This document shows positions 37,418-52,585 of a stretch of DNA of 64,000 nucleotides, piece after piece (position 1 is the first letter of the stretch; each line of letters begins with the position of its first letter). Below the pieces are notes generated by a model. That model had not been told where the DNA came from. It did not search any database and saw only the letters and a list, made by a program, of their open reading frames with translations. The DNA is taken from NCBI GenBank assembly GCA_028622995.1, contig JAJQJQ010000103.1, positions 1-64,000 of the forward strand. The letters are read 5' to 3'. The position numbers and the translations under genes are program-made. Origin of the DNA: Panagrolaimus kolymaensis. Lineage: Eukaryota; Nematoda; Chromadorea; Rhabditida; Panagrolaimidae.

Positions 37418-40400
37418 AATGGTTTAAATAAATAATGTGATTGTGAAAGTTTTAATTATGCTTCTGAGGGACATGAAGATGACGATAATAAATAACTTTA
37501 ATTTTACTTCTCCTTGGCATGAAAATTGAAGATAGGTTTACCGAATAAATTATGAATGGTCTAAATAAAAAATGTGATTGTGAAAGTTTTAATTATGCTT
37601 CTTTGTGAGCTTTAAATGTGTTTTTTAAATAACTTTAATTTTACTTCTCCTTGGCATGAAAATTGAAGATAGGTTTACCGAATAAATTATGAATGGTTTA
37701 AATAAATAATGTGATTGTGAAAGTTTTAATTATGCTTCTGAGGGACATGAAGATGACGATAATAAATAACTTTAATTTTACTTCTCCTTGGCATGAAAAT
37801 TGAAGATAGGTTTACCGAATAAATTATGAATGGTTTAAATAAATAATGTGATTGTGAAAGTTTTAATTATGCTTCTGAGGGACATGAAGATGACGATAAT
37901 AAATAACTTTAATTTTACTTCTCCTTGGCATGAAAATTGAAGATAGGTTTACCGAATAAATTATGAATGGTCTAAATAAAAAATGTGATTGTGAAAGTTT
38001 TAATTATGCTTCTTTGTGAGCTTTAAATGTGTTTTTTAAATAACTTTAATTTTACTTCTCCTTGGCATGAAAATTGAAGATAGGTTTACCGAATAAATTA
38101 TGAATGGTTTAAATAAATAATGTGATTGTGAAAGTTTTAATTATGCTTCTGAGGGACATGAAGATGACGATAATAAATAACTTTAATTTTACTTCTCCTT
38201 GGCATGAAAATTGAAGATAGGTTTACCGAATAAATTATGAATGGTTTAAATAAATAATGTGATTGTGAAAGTTTTAATTATGCTTCTGAGGGACATGAAG
38301 TTGACGATAATAAAATGGTTTAAATAAATAATGTGATTGTGAAAGTTTTAATTATGCTTCTGAGGGACATGAAGATGACGATAATAAATAACTTTAATTT
38401 TACTTCTCCTTGGCATGAAAATTGAAGATAGGTTTACCGAATAAATTATGAATGGTTTAAATAAATAATGTGATTGTGAAAGTTTTAATTATGCTTCTGA
38501 GGGACATGAAGATGACGATAATAAATAACTTTAATTTTACTTCTCCTTGGCATGAAAATTGAAGATAGGTTTACCGAATAAATTATGAATGGTTTAAATA
38601 AATAATGTGATTGTGAAAGTTTTAATTATGCTTCTGAGGGACATGAAGATGACGATAATAAATAACTTTAATTTTACTTCTCCTTGGCATGAAAATTGAA
38701 GATAGGTTTACCGAATAAATTATGAATGGTTTAAATAAATAATGTGATTGTGAAAGTTTTAATTATGCTTCTGAGGGACATGAAGTTGACGATAATAAAA
38801 TGGTTTAAATAAATAATGTGATTGTGAAAGTTTTAATTATGCTTCTGAGGGACATGAAGATGACGATAATAAATAACTTTAATTTTACTTCTCCTTGGCA
38901 TGAAAATTGAAGATAGGTTTACCGAATAAATTATGAATGGTTTAAATAAATAATGTGATTGTGAAAGTTTTAATTATGCTTCTGAGGGACATGAAGATGA
39001 CGATAATAAATAACTTTAATTTTACTTCTCCTTGGCATGAAAATTGAAGATAGGTTTACCGAATAAATTATGAATGGTTTAAATAAATAATGTGATTGTG
39101 AAAGTTTTAATTATGCTTCTGAGGGACATGAAGATGACGATAATAAATAACTTTAATTTTACTTCTCCTTGGCATGAAAATTGAAGATAGGTTTACCGAA
39201 TAAATTATGAATGGTCTAAATAAAAAATGTGATTGTGAAAGTTTTAATTATGCTTCTTTGTGAGCTTTAAATGTGTTTTTTAAATAACTTTAATTTTACT
39301 TCTCCTTGGCATGAAAATTGAAGATAGGTTTACCGAATAAATTATGAATGGTTTAAATAAATAATGTGATTGTGAAAGTTTTAATTATGCTTCTGAGGGA
39401 CATGAAGATGACGATAATAAATAACTTTAATTTTACTTCTCCTTGGCATGAAAATTGAAGATAGGTTTACCGAATAAATTATGAATGGTTTAAATAAATA
39501 ATGTGATTGTGAAAGTTTTAATTATGCTTCTGAGGGACATGAAGTTGACGATAATAAAATGGTTTAAATAAATAATGTGATTGTGAAAGTTTTAATTATG
39601 CTTCTGAGGGACATGAAGATGACGATAATAAATAACTTTAATTTTACTTCTCCTTGGCATGAAAATTGAAGATAGGTTTACCGAATAAATTATAAATGGT
39701 TTAAATAAAAAATGTGATTGTGAAAGTTTTAATTATGCTTCTGAGGGACATGAAGTTGACGATAATAAATATCAAAATTTTTACTTCTCCTTGGCATGAA
39801 AATTGAAGATAGGTTTACCGAATAAATTATGAATGGTCTAAATAAAAAATGTGATTGTGAAAGTTTTAATTATGCTTCTTTGTGAGCTTTAAATGTGTTT
39901 TTTAAATAACTTTAATTTTACTTCTCCTTGGCATGAAAATTGAAGATAGGTTTACCGAATAAATTATGAATGGTTTAAATAAATAATGTGATTGTGAAAG
40001 TTTTAATTATGCTTCTGAGGGACATGAAGATGACGATAATAAATAACTTTAATTTTACTTTTCCTTGGCATGAAAATTGAAGATAGGTTTACCGAATAAA
40101 TTATAAATGGTTTAAATAAAAAATGTGATTGTGAAAGTTTTAATTATGCTTCTGAGGGACATGAAGTTGACGATAATAAATATCAAAATTTTTACTTCTC
40201 CTTGGCATGAAAATTGAAGATAGGTTAACCGAATAAATTATGAATGGTTTAAATAAATAATGTGATTGTGAAAGTTTTAATTATGCTTCTGAGGGACATG
40301 AAGATGACGATAATAAAATGGTTTAAATAAATAATGTGATTGTGAAAGTTTTAATTATGCTTCTGAGGGACATGAAGATGACGATAATAAATAACTTTAA

Positions 40401-42299
40401 TTTTACTTCTCCTTGGCATGAAAATTGAAGATAGGTTTACCGAATAAATTATGAATGGTTTAAATAAATAATGTGATTGTGAAAGTTTTAATTATGCTTC
40501 TGAGGGACATGAAGATGACGATAATAAATAACTTTAATTTTACTTCTCCTTGGCATGAAAATTGAAGATAGGTTTACCGAATAAATTATGAATGGTCTAA
40601 ATAAAAAATGTGATTGTGAAAGTTTTAATTATGCTTCTTTGTGAGCTTTAAATGTGTTTTTTAAATAACTTTAATTTTACTTCTCCTTGGCATGAAAATT
40701 GAAGATAGGTTTACCGAATAAATTATGAATGGTTTAAATAAATAATGTGATTGTGAAAGTTTTAATTATGCTTCTGAGGGACATGAAGTTGACGATAATA
40801 AAATGGTTTAAATAAATAATGTGATTGTGAAAGTTTTAATTATGCTTCTGAGGGACATGAAGATGACGATAATAAATAACTTTAATTTTACTTCTCCTTG
40901 GCATGAAAATTGAAGATAGGTTTACCGAATAAATTATAAATGGTTTAAATAAAAAATGTGATTGTGAAAGTTTTAATTATGCTTCTGAGGGACATGAAGA
41001 TGACGATAATAAATAACTTTAATTTTACTTCTCCTTGGCATGAAAATTGAAGATAGGTTTACCGAATAAATTATGAATGGTCTAAATAAAAAATGTGATT
41101 GTGAAAGTTTTAATTATGCTTCTTTGTGAGCTTTAAATGTGTTTTTTAAATAACTTTAATTTTACTTCTCCTTGGCATGAAAATTGAAGATAGGTTTACC
41201 GAATAAATTATGAATGGTTTAAATAAATAATGTGATTGTGAAAGTTTTAATTATGCTTCTGAGGGACATGAAGATGACGATAATAAATAACTTTAATTTT
41301 ACTTCTCCTTGGCATGAAAATTGAAGATAGGTTTACCGAATAAATTATGAATGGTTTAAATAAATAATGTGATTGTGAAAGATTTAATTATGCTTCTGAG
41401 GGACATGAAGTTGACGATAATAAAATGGTTTAAATAAATAATGTGATTGTGAAAGTTTTAATTATGCTTCTGAGGGACATGAAGATGACGATAATAAATA
41501 ACTTTAATTTTACTTCTCCTTGGCATGAAAATTGAAGATAGGTTTACCGAATAAATTATAAATGGTTTAAATAAAAAATGTGATTGTGAAAGTTTTAATT
41601 ATGCTTCTGAGGGACATGAAGTTGACGATAATAAATATCAAAATTTTTACTTCTCCTTGGCATGAAAATTGAAGATAGGTTTACCGAATAAATTATGAAT
41701 GGTCTAAATAAAAAATGTGATTGTGAAAGTTTTAATTATGCTTCTTTGTGAGCTTTAAATGTGTTTTTTAAATAACTTTAATTTTACTTCTCCTTGGCAT
41801 GAAAATTGAAGATAGGTTTACCGAATAAATTATGAATGGTTTAAATAAATAATGTGATTGTGAAAGTTTTAATTATGCTTCTGAGGGACATGAAGATGAC
41901 GATAATAAATAACTTTAATTTTACTTTTCCTTGGCATGAAAATTGAAGATAGGTTTACCGAATAAATTATAAATGGTTTAAATAAAAAATGTGATTGTGA
42001 AAGTTTTAATTATGCTTCTGAGGGACATGAAGTTGACGATAATAAATATCAAAATTTTTACTTCTCCTTGGCATGAAAATTGAAGATAGGTTAACCGAAT
42101 AAATTATGAATGGTCTAAATAAAAAATGTGATTGTGAAAGTTTTAATTATGCTTCTGAGGGACATGAAGTTGACGATAATAAATATCAAAATTTTTACTT
42201 CTCCTTGGCATGAAAATTGAAGATAGGTTAACCGAATAAATTATGAATGGTTTAAATAAATAATGTGATTGTGAAAGTTTTAATTATGCTTCTGAGGGA

Positions 42300-44320
42300 C
42301 ATGAAGATGACGATAATAAATAACTTTAATTTTACTTCTCCTTGACATGAAAATTGAAGATAGGTTTACCGAATAAATTATGAATGGTTTAAATAAATAA
42401 TGTGATTGTGAAAGTTTTAATTATGCTTCTGAGGGACATGAAGTTGACGATAATAAAATGGTTTAAATAAATAATGTGATTGTGAAAGTTTTAATTATGC
42501 TTCTGAGGGACATGAAGATGACGATAATAAATAACTTTAATTTTACTTCTCCTTGGCATGAAAATTGAAGATAGGTTTACCGAATAAATTATGAATGGTC
42601 TAAATAAAAAATGTGATTGTGAAAGTTTTAATTATGCTTCTGAGGGACATGAAGTTGACGATAATAAATATCAAAATTTTTACTTCTCCTTGGCATGAAA
42701 ATTGAAGATAGGTTAACCGAATAAATTATGAATGGTTTAAATAAATAATGTGATTGTGAAAGTTTTAATTATGCTTCTGAGGGACATGAAGATGACGATA
42801 ATAAATAACTTTAATTTTACTTCTCCTTGGCATGAAAATTGAAGATAGGTTTACCGAATAAATTATGAATGGTTTAAATAAATAATGTGATTGTGAAAGT
42901 TTTAATTATGCTTCTGAGGGACATGAAGTTGACGATAATAAAATGGTTTAAATAAATAATGTGATTGTGAAAGTTTTAATTATGCTTCTGAGGGACATGA
43001 AGATGACGATAATAAATAACTTTAATTTTACTTCTCCTTGGCATGAAAATTGAAGATAGGTTTACCGAATAAATTATGAATGGTCTAAATAAAAAATGTG
43101 ATTGTGAAAGTTTTAATTATGCTTCTGAGGGACATGAAGTTGACGATAATAAATATCAAAATTTTTACTTCTCCTTGGCATGAAAATTGAAGATAGGTTA
43201 ACCGAATAAATTATGAATGGTTTAAATAAATAATGTGATTGTGAAAGTTTTAATTATGCTTCTGAGGGACATGAAGATGACGATAATAAATAACTTTAAT
43301 TTTACTTCTCCTTGACATGAAAATTGAAGATAGGTTTACCGAATAAATTATGAATGGTTTAAATAAATAATGTGATTGTGAAAGTTTTAATTATGCTTCT
43401 GAGGGACATGAAGTTGACGATAATAAAATGGTTTAAATAAAAAATGTGATTGTGAAAGTTTTAATTATGCTTCTGAGGGACATGAAGTTGACGATAATAA
43501 ATATCAAAATTTTTACTTCTCCTTGGCATGAAAATTGAAGATAGGTTAACCGAATAAATTATGAATGGTTTAAATAAATAATGTGATTGTGAAAGTTTTA
43601 ATTATGCTTCTGAGGGACATGAAGATGACGATAATAAATAACTTTAATTTTACTTCTCCTTGACATGAAAATTGAAGATAGGTTTACCGAATAAATTATG
43701 AATGGTTTAAATAAATAATGTGATTGTGAAAGTTTTAATTATGCTTCTGAGGGACATGAAGTTGACGATAATAAAATGGTTTAAATAAATAATGAGAATG
43801 TGAAAGTTTTAATTATGCTTCTGAGGGACATGAAGATGACGATAATAAATAACTTTAATTTTACTTCTCCTTGGCATGAAAATTGAAGATAGGTTTACCG
43901 AATAAATTATGAATGGTCTAAATAAAAAATGTGATTGTGAAAGTTTTAATTATGCTTCTGAGGGACATGAAGTTGACGATAATAAATATCAAAATTTTTA
44001 CTTCTCCTTGGCATGAAAATTGAAGATAGGTTAACCGAATAAATTATGAATGGTTTAAATAAATAATGTGATTGTGAAAGTTTTAATTATGCTTCTGAGG
44101 GACATGAAGATGACGATAATAAATAACTTTAATTTTACTTCTCCTTGGCATGAAAATTGAAGATAGGTTTACCGAATAAATTATGAATGGTTTAAATAAA
44201 TAATGTGATTGTGAAAGTTTTAATTATGCTTCTGAGGGACATGAAGTTGACGATAATAAAATGGTTTAAATAAATAATGTGATTGTGAAAGTTTTAATTA
44301 TGCTTCTGAGGGACATGAAG
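42300..44320 (+). repeat. 485/970-bp higher-order repeat with CTTGACATG variant
   Basis: Short-unit junctions at 42458, 42943 and 43428 are each 485 bp apart (3 x 137 + 74). The otherwise absent CTTGACATG variant occurs at 42345, 43315 (970 bp later) and 43663 (348 bp later, 2 x 137 + 74). Near 43793 one monomer has a local AATGAGAATG in place of AATGTGATTG. Confidence 0.7.
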
Positions 44321-45205
44321 ATGACGATAATAAATAACTTTAATTTTACTTCTCCTTGGCATGAAAATTGAAGATAGGTTTACCGAATAAATTATGAATG
44401 GTCTAAATAAAAAATGTGATTGTGAAAGTTTTAATTATGCTTCTGAGGGACATGAAGTTGACGATAATAAATATCAAAATTTTTACTTCTCCTTGGCATG
44501 AAAATTGAAGATAGGTTTACCGAATAAATTATGAATGGTTTAAATAAATAATGTGATTGTGAAAGTTTTAATTATGCTTCTGAGGGACATGAAGATGACG
44601 ATAATAAATAACTTTAATTTTACTTTTCCTTGGCATGAAAATTGAAGATAGGTTTACCGAATAAATTATAAATGGTTTAAATAAAAAATGTGATTGTGAA
44701 AGTTTTAATTATGCTTCTGAGGGACATGAAGTTGACGATAATAAATATCAAAATTTTTACTTCTCCTTGGCATGAAAATTGAAGATAGGTTAACCGAATA
44801 AATTATGAATGGTTTAAATAAATAATGTGATTGTGAAAGTTTTAATTATGCTTCTGAGGGACATGAAGATGACGATAATAAATAACTTTAATTTTACTTC
44901 TCCTTGGCATGAAAATTGAAGATAGGTTTACCGAATAAATTATGAATGGTTTAAATAAATAATGTGATTGTGAAAGTTTTAATTATGCTTCTGAGGGACA
45001 TGAAGTTGACGATAATAAAATGGTTTAAATAAATAATGTGATTGTGAAAGTTTTAATTATGCTTCTGAGGGACATGAAGATGACGATAATAAATAACTTT
45101 AATTTTACTTCTCCTTGGCATGAAAATTGAAGATAGGTTTACCGAATAAATTATGAATGGTCTAAATAAAAAATGTGATTGTGAAAGTTTTAATTATGCT
45201 TCTTT

Positions 45206-48200
45206 TTGAGCTTTAAATGTGTTTTTTAAATAACTTTAATTTTACTTCTCCTTGGCATGAAAATTGAAGATAGGTTAACCGAATAAATTATGAATGGTTT
45301 AAATAAATAATGTGATTGTGAAAGTTTTAATTATGCTTCTGAGGGACATGAAGATGACGATAATAAATAACTTTAATTTTACTTCTCCTTGGCATGAAAA
45401 TTGAAGATAGGTTTACCGAATAAATTATGAATGGTTTAAATAAATAATGTGATTGTGAAAGTTTTAATTATGCTTCTTTGTGAGCTTTAAATGTGTTTTT
45501 TAAATAACTTTAATTTTACTTCTCCTTGGCATGAAAATTGAAGATAGGTTAACCGAATAAATTATGAATGGTTTAAATAAATAATGTGATTGTGAAAGTT
45601 TTAATTATGCTTCTGAGGGACATGAAGTTGACGATAATAAATATCAAAATTTTTACTTCTCCTTGGCATGAAAATTGAAGATAGGTTTACCGAATAAATT
45701 ATGAATGGTTTAAATAAATAATGTGATTGTGAAAGTTTTAATTATGCTTCTGAGGGACATGAAGATGACGATAATAAATATCAAAATTTTTACTTCTCCT
45801 TGGCATGAAAATTGAAGATAGGTTTACCGAATAAATTATGAATGGTTTAAATAAATAATGTGATTGTGAAAGTTTTAATTATGCTTCTGAGGGACATGAA
45901 GATGACGATAATAAATAACTTTAATTTTACTTCTCCTTGGCATGAAAATTGAAGATAGGTTTACCGAATAAATTATGAATGGTCTAAATAAATAATGTGA
46001 TTGTGAAAGTTTTAATTATGCTTCTTTGTGAGCTTTAAATGTGTTTTTTAAATAACTTTAATTTTACTTCTCCTTGGCATGAAAATTGAAGATAGGTTAA
46101 CCGAATAAATTATGAATGGTTTAAATAAATAATGTGATTGTGAAAGTTTTAATTATGCTTCTGAGGGACATGAAGATGACGATAATAAATAACTTTAATT
46201 TTACTTTTCCTTGGCATGAAAATTGAAGATAGGTTTACCGAATAAATTATAAATGGTTTAAATAAAAAATGTGATTGTGAAAGTTTTAATTATGCTTCTG
46301 AGGGACATGAAGTTGACGATAATAAATATCAAAATTTTTACTTCTCCTTGGCATGAAAATTGAAGATAGGTTAACCGAATAAATTATGAATGGTTTAAAT
46401 AAATAATGTGATTGTGAAAGTTTTAATTATGCTTCTGAGGGACATGAAGATGACGATAATAAATAACTTTAATTTTACTTCTCCTTGGCATGAAAATTGA
46501 AGATAGGTTTACCGAATAAATTATGAATGGTTTAAATAAATAATGTGATTGTGAAAGTTTTAATTATGCTTCTGAGGGACATGAAGTTGACGATAATAAA
46601 ATGGTTTAAATAAATAATGTGATTGTGAAAGTTTTAATTATGCTTCTGAGGGACATGAAGATGACGATAATAAATAACTTTAATTTTACTTCTCCTTGGC
46701 ATGAAAATTGAAGATAGGTTTACCGAATAAATTATGAATGGTTTAAATAAATAATGTGATTGTGAAAGTTTTAATTATGCTTCTTTGTGAGCTTTAAATG
46801 TGTTTTTTAAATAACTTTAATTTTACTTCTCCTTGGCATGAAAATTGAAGATAGGTTAACCGAATAAATTATGAATGGTTTAAATAAATAATGTGATTGT
46901 GAAAGTTTTAATTATGCTTCTGAGGGACATGAAGATGACGATAATAAATAACTTTAATTTTACTTCTCCTTGGCATGAAAATTGAAGATAGGTTTACCGA
47001 ATAAATTATGAATGGTCTAAATAAATAATGTGATTGTGAAAGTTTTAATTATGCTTCTTTGTGAGCTTTAAATGTGTTTTTTAAATAACTTTAATTTTAC
47101 TTCTCCTTGGCATGAAAATTGAAGATAGGTTAACCGAATAAATTATGAATGGTTTAAATAAATAATGTGATTGTGAAAGTTTTAATTATGCTTCTGAGGG
47201 ACATGAAGTTGACGATAATAAATATCAAAATTTTTACTTCTCCTTGGCATGAAAATTGAAGATAGGTTTACCGAATAAATTATGAATGGTTTAAATAAAT
47301 AATGTGATTGTGAAAGTTTTAATTATGCTTCTGAGGGACATGAAGATGACGATAATAAATATCAAAATTTTTACTTCTCCTTGGCATGAAAATTGAAGAT
47401 AGGTTTACCGAATAAATTATGAATGGTTTAAATAAATAATGTGATTGTGAAAGTTTTAATTATGCTTCTGAGGGACATGAAGATGACGATAATAAATAAC
47501 TTTAATTTTACTTCTCCTTGGCATGAAAATTGAAGATAGGTTTACCGAATAAATTATGAATGGTCTAAATAAATAATGTGATTGTGAAAGTTTTAATTAT
47601 GCTTCTTTGTGAGCTTTAAATGTGTTTTTTAAATAACTTTAATTTTACTTCTCCTTGGCATGAAAATTGAAGATAGGTTAACCGAATAAATTATGAATGG
47701 TTTAAATAAATAATGTGATTGTGAAAGTTTTAATTATGCTTCTGAGGGACATGAAGATGACGATAATAAATAACTTTAATTTTACTTCTCCTTGGCATGA
47801 AAATTGAAGATAGGTTTACCGAATAAATTATGAATGGTCTAAATAAAAAATGTGATTGTGAAAGTTTTAATTATGCTTCTTTTTGAGCTTTAAATGTGTT
47901 TTTTAAATAACTTTAATTTTACTTCTCCTTGGCATGAAAATTGAAGATAGGTTAACCGAATAAATTATGAATGGTTTAAATAAATAATGTGATTGTGAAA
48001 GTTTTAATTATGCTTCTGAGGGACATGAAGATGACGATAATAAATAACTTTAATTTTACTTCTCCTTGGCATGAAAATTGAAGATAGGTTTACCGAATAA
48101 ATTATGAATGGTTTAAATAAATAATGTGATTGTGAAAGTTTTAATTATGCTTCTTTGTGAGCTTTAAATGTGTTTTTTAAATAACTTTAATTTTACTTCT

Positions 48201-48460
48201 CCTTGGCATGAAAATTGAAGATAGGTTAACCGAATAAATTATGAATGGTTTAAATAAATAATGTGATTGTGAAAGTTTTAATTATGCTTCTTTGTGAGCT
48301 TTAAATGTGTTTTTTAAATAACTTTAATTTTACTTCTCCTTGGCATGAAAATTGAAGATAGGTTAACCGAATAAATTATGAATGGTTTAAATAAATAATG
48401 TGATTGTGAAAGTTTTAATTATGCTTCTGAGGGACATGAAGATGACGATAATAAATAACT
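45206..48460 (+). repeat. About 2677-bp higher-order repeat marked by TTTTGAG linkers
   Basis: The linker variant TTTTGAG (normally TTGTGAG) occurs only at 45206 and 47883, 2677 bp apart, which is 19 x 137 + 74. The following monomer order agrees (GGTTAACC monomer, GAGGGAC linker, then a TTGTGAG linker near 45475 and 48152). An inner 1033-bp offset (7 x 137 + 74) also relates monomers near 46021 and 47054. Boundaries are by eye. Confidence 0.55.
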
Positions 48461-51400
48461 TTAATTTTACTTCTCCTTGGCATGAAAATTGAAGATAGGT
48501 TTACCGAATAAATTATGAATGGTCTAAATAAAAAATGTGATTGTGAAAGTTTTAATTATGCTTCTGAGGGACATGAAGTTGACGATAATAAATATCAAAA
48601 TTTTTACTTCTCCTTGGCATGAAAATTGAAGATAGGTTTACCGAATAAATTATGAATGGTTTAAATAAATAATGTGATTGTGAAAGTTTTAATTATGCTT
48701 CTGAGGGACATGAAGATGACGATAATAAATAACTTTAATTTTACTTCTCCTTGGCATGAAAATTGAAGATAGGTTAACCGAATAAATTATGAATGGTTTA
48801 AATAAATAATGTGATTGTGAAAGTTTTAATTATGCTTCTGAGGGACATGAAGATGACGATAATAAATAACTTTAATTTTACTTCTCCTTGGCATGAAAAT
48901 TGAAGATAGGTTTACCGAATAAATTATGAATGGTCTAAATAAAAAATGTGATTGTGAAAGTTTTAATTATGCTTCTGAGGGACATGAAGTTGACGATAAT
49001 AAATATCAAAATTTTTACTTCTCCTTGGCATGAAAATTGAAGATAGGTTAACCGAATAAATTATGAATGGTTTAAATAAATAATGTGATTGTGAAAGTTT
49101 TAATTATGCTTCTGAGGGACATGAAGATGACGATAATAAATAACTTTAATTTTACTTCTCCTTGGCATGAAAATTGAAGATAGGTTTACCGAATAAATTA
49201 TGAATGGTTTAAATAAATAATGTGATTGTGAAAGTTTTAATTATGCTTCTGAGGGACATGAAGATGACGATAATAAATAACTTTAATTTTACTTCTCCTT
49301 GGCATGAAAATTGAAGATAGGTTTACCGAATAAATTATGAATGGTCTAAATAAAAAATGTGATTGTGAAAGTTTTAATTATGCTTCTGAGGGACATGAAG
49401 TTGACGATAATAAATATCAAAATTTTTACTTCTCCTTGGCATGAAAATTGAAGATAGGTTTACCGAATAAATTATGAATGGTTTAAATAAATAATGTGAT
49501 TGTGAAAGTTTTAATTATGCTTCTGAGGGACATGAAGATGACGATAATAAATAACTTTAATTTTACTTCTCCTTGGCATGAAAATTGAAGATAGGTTAAC
49601 CGAATAAATTATGAATGGTTTAAATAAATAATGTGATTGTGAAAGTTTTAATTATGCTTCTGAGGGACATGAAGATGACGATAATAAATAACTTTAATTT
49701 TACTTCTCCTTGGCATGAAAATTGAAGATAGGTTAACCGAATAAATTATGAATGGTTTAAATAAATAATGTGATTGTGAAAGTTTTAATTATGCTTCTGA
49801 GGGACATGAAGATGACGATAATAAATAACTTTAATTTTACTTCTCCTTGGCATGAAAATTGAAGATAGGTTAACCGAATAAATTATGAATGGTTTAAATA
49901 AATAATGTGATTGTGAAAGTTTTAATTATGCTTCTGAGGGACATGAAGATGACGATAATAAATAACTTTAATTTTACTTCTCCTTGGCATGAAAATTGAA
50001 GATAGGTTTACCGAATAAATTATGAATGGTTTAAATAAATAATGTGATTGTGAAAGTTTTAATTATGCTTCTGAGGGACATGAAGATGACGATAATAAAT
50101 AACTTTAATTTTACTTCTCCTTGGCATGAAAATTGAAGATAGGTTTACCGAATAAATTATGAATGGTCTAAATAAAAAATGTGATTGTGAAAGTTTTAAT
50201 TATGCTTCTTTGTGAGCTTTAAATGTGTTTTTTAAATAACTTTAATTTTACTTCTCCTTGGCATGAAAATTGAAGATAGGTTAACCGAATAAATTATGAA
50301 TGGTTTAAATAAATAATGTGATTGTGAAAGTTTTAATTATGCTTCTGAGGGACATGAAGATGACGATAATAAATAACTTTAATTTTACTTCTCCTTGGCA
50401 TGAAAATTGAAGATAGGTTTACCGAATAAATTATGAATGGTCTAAATAAAAAATGTGATTGTGAAAGTTTTAATTATGCTTCTGAGGGACATGAAGTTGA
50501 CGATAATAAATATCAAAATTTTTACTTCTCCTTGGCATGAAAATTGAAGATAGGTTTACCGAATAAATTATGAATGGTTTAAATAAATAATGTGATTGTG
50601 AAAGTTTTAATTATGCTTCTGAGGGACATGAAGATGACGATAATAAATAACTTTAATTTTACTTCTCCTTGGCATGAAAATTGAAGATAGGTTTACCGAA
50701 TAAATTATGAATGGTCTAAATAAAAAATGTGATTGTGAAAGTTTTAATTATGCTTCTGAGGGACATGAAGTTGACGATAATAAATAACTTTAATTTTACT
50801 TCTCCTTGGCATGAAAATTGAAGATAGGTTTACCGAATAAATTATGAATGGTCTAAATAAAAAATGTGATTGTGAAAGTTTTAATTATGCTTCTTTGTGA
50901 GCTTTAAATGTGTTTTTTAAATAACTTTAATTTTACTTCTCCTTGGCATGAAAATTGAAGATAGGTTAACCGAATAAATTATGAATGGTTTAAATAAATA
51001 ATGTGATTGTGAAAGTTTTAATTATGCTTCTGAGGGACATGAAGATGACGATAATAAATAACTTTAATTTTACTTCTCCTTGGCATGAAAATTGAAGATA
51101 GGTTTACCGAATAAATTATGAATGGTCTAAATAAAAAATGTGATTGTGAAAGTTTTAATTATGCTTCTTTGTGAGCTTTAAATGTGTTTTTTAAATAACT
51201 TTAATTTTACTTCTCCTTGGCATGAAAATTGAAGATAGGTTAACCGAATAAATTATGAATGGTTTAAATAAATAATGTGATTGTGAAAGTTTTAATTATG
51301 CTTCTGAGGGACATGAAGATGACGATAATAAATAACTTTAATTTTACTTCTCCTTGGCATGAAAATTGAAGATAGGTTTACCGAATAAATTATGAATGGT

Positions 51401-52585
51401 CTAAATAAAAAATGTGATTGTGAAAGTTTTAATTATGCTTCTGAGGGACATGAAGTTGACGATAATAAATAACTTTAATTTTACTTCTCCTTGGCATGAA
51501 AATTGAAGATAGGTTTACCGAATAAATTATGAATGGTCTAAATAAAAAATGTGATTGTGAAAGTTTTAATTATGCTTCTGAGGGACATGAAGTTGACGAT
51601 AATAAATAACTTTAATTTTACTTCTCCTTGGCATGAAAATTGAAGATAGGTTTACCGAATAAATTATGAATGGTCTAAATAAAAAATGTGATTGTGAAAG
51701 TTTTAATTATGCTTCTTTGTGAGCTTTAAATGTGTTTTTTAAATAACTTTAATTTTACTTCTCCTTGGCATGAAAATTGAAGATAGGTTAACCGAATAAA
51801 TTATGAATGGTTTAAATAAATAATGTGATTGTGAAAGTTTTAATTATGCTTCTGAGGGACATGAAGATGACGATAATAAATAACTTTAATTTTACTTCTC
51901 CTTGGCATGAAAATTGAAGATAGGTTTACCGAATAAATTATGAATGGTCTAAATAAAAAATGTGATTGTGAAAGTTTTAATTATGCTTCTGAGGGACATG
52001 AAGTTGACGATAATAAATATCAAAATTTTTACTTCTCCTTGGCATGAAAATTGAAGATAGGTTTACCGAATAAATTATGAATGGTTTAAATAAATAATGT
52101 GATTGTGAAAGTTTTAATTATGCTTCTGAGGGACATGAAGATGACGATAATAAATAACTTTAATTTTACTTCTCCTTGGCATGAAAATTGAAGATAGGTT
52201 TACCGAATAAATTATGAATGGTCTAAATAAAAAATGTGATTGTGAAAGTTTTAATTATGCTTCTGAGGGACATGAAGTTGACGATAATAAATATCAAAAT
52301 TTTTACTTCTCCTTGGCATGAAAATTGAAGATAGGTTTACCGAATAAATTATGAATGGTTTAAATAAAAAATGTGATTGTGAAAGTTTTAATTATGCTTC
52401 TGAGGGACATGAAGTTGACGATAATAAATATCAAAATTTTTACTTCTCCTTGGCATGAAAATTGAAGATAGGTTTACCGAATAAATTATGAATGGTTTAA
52501 ATAAAAAATGTGATTGTGAAAGTTTTAATTATGCTTCTGAGGGACATGAAGATGACGATAATAAATAACTTTAATTTTACTTCTC

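Larger units (their letters stand above)
16233..46680 (+). repeat. Zone of 74-bp short units (30 copies)
   Basis: In 30 places the linker GACGATAATAAA runs directly into ATGGTTTAAATAA, skipping 63 bp of the monomer core including CTTGGCATG and TTACCGAATAAATT. First junction 16233, last near 46603; none before or after. All share one junction, so they descend from a single deletion that was then amplified with the surrounding monomers. One copy near 40318 has AAGATGAC rather than AAGTTGAC before the junction, as expected from exchange with a neighbouring linker type. Confidence 0.9.
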
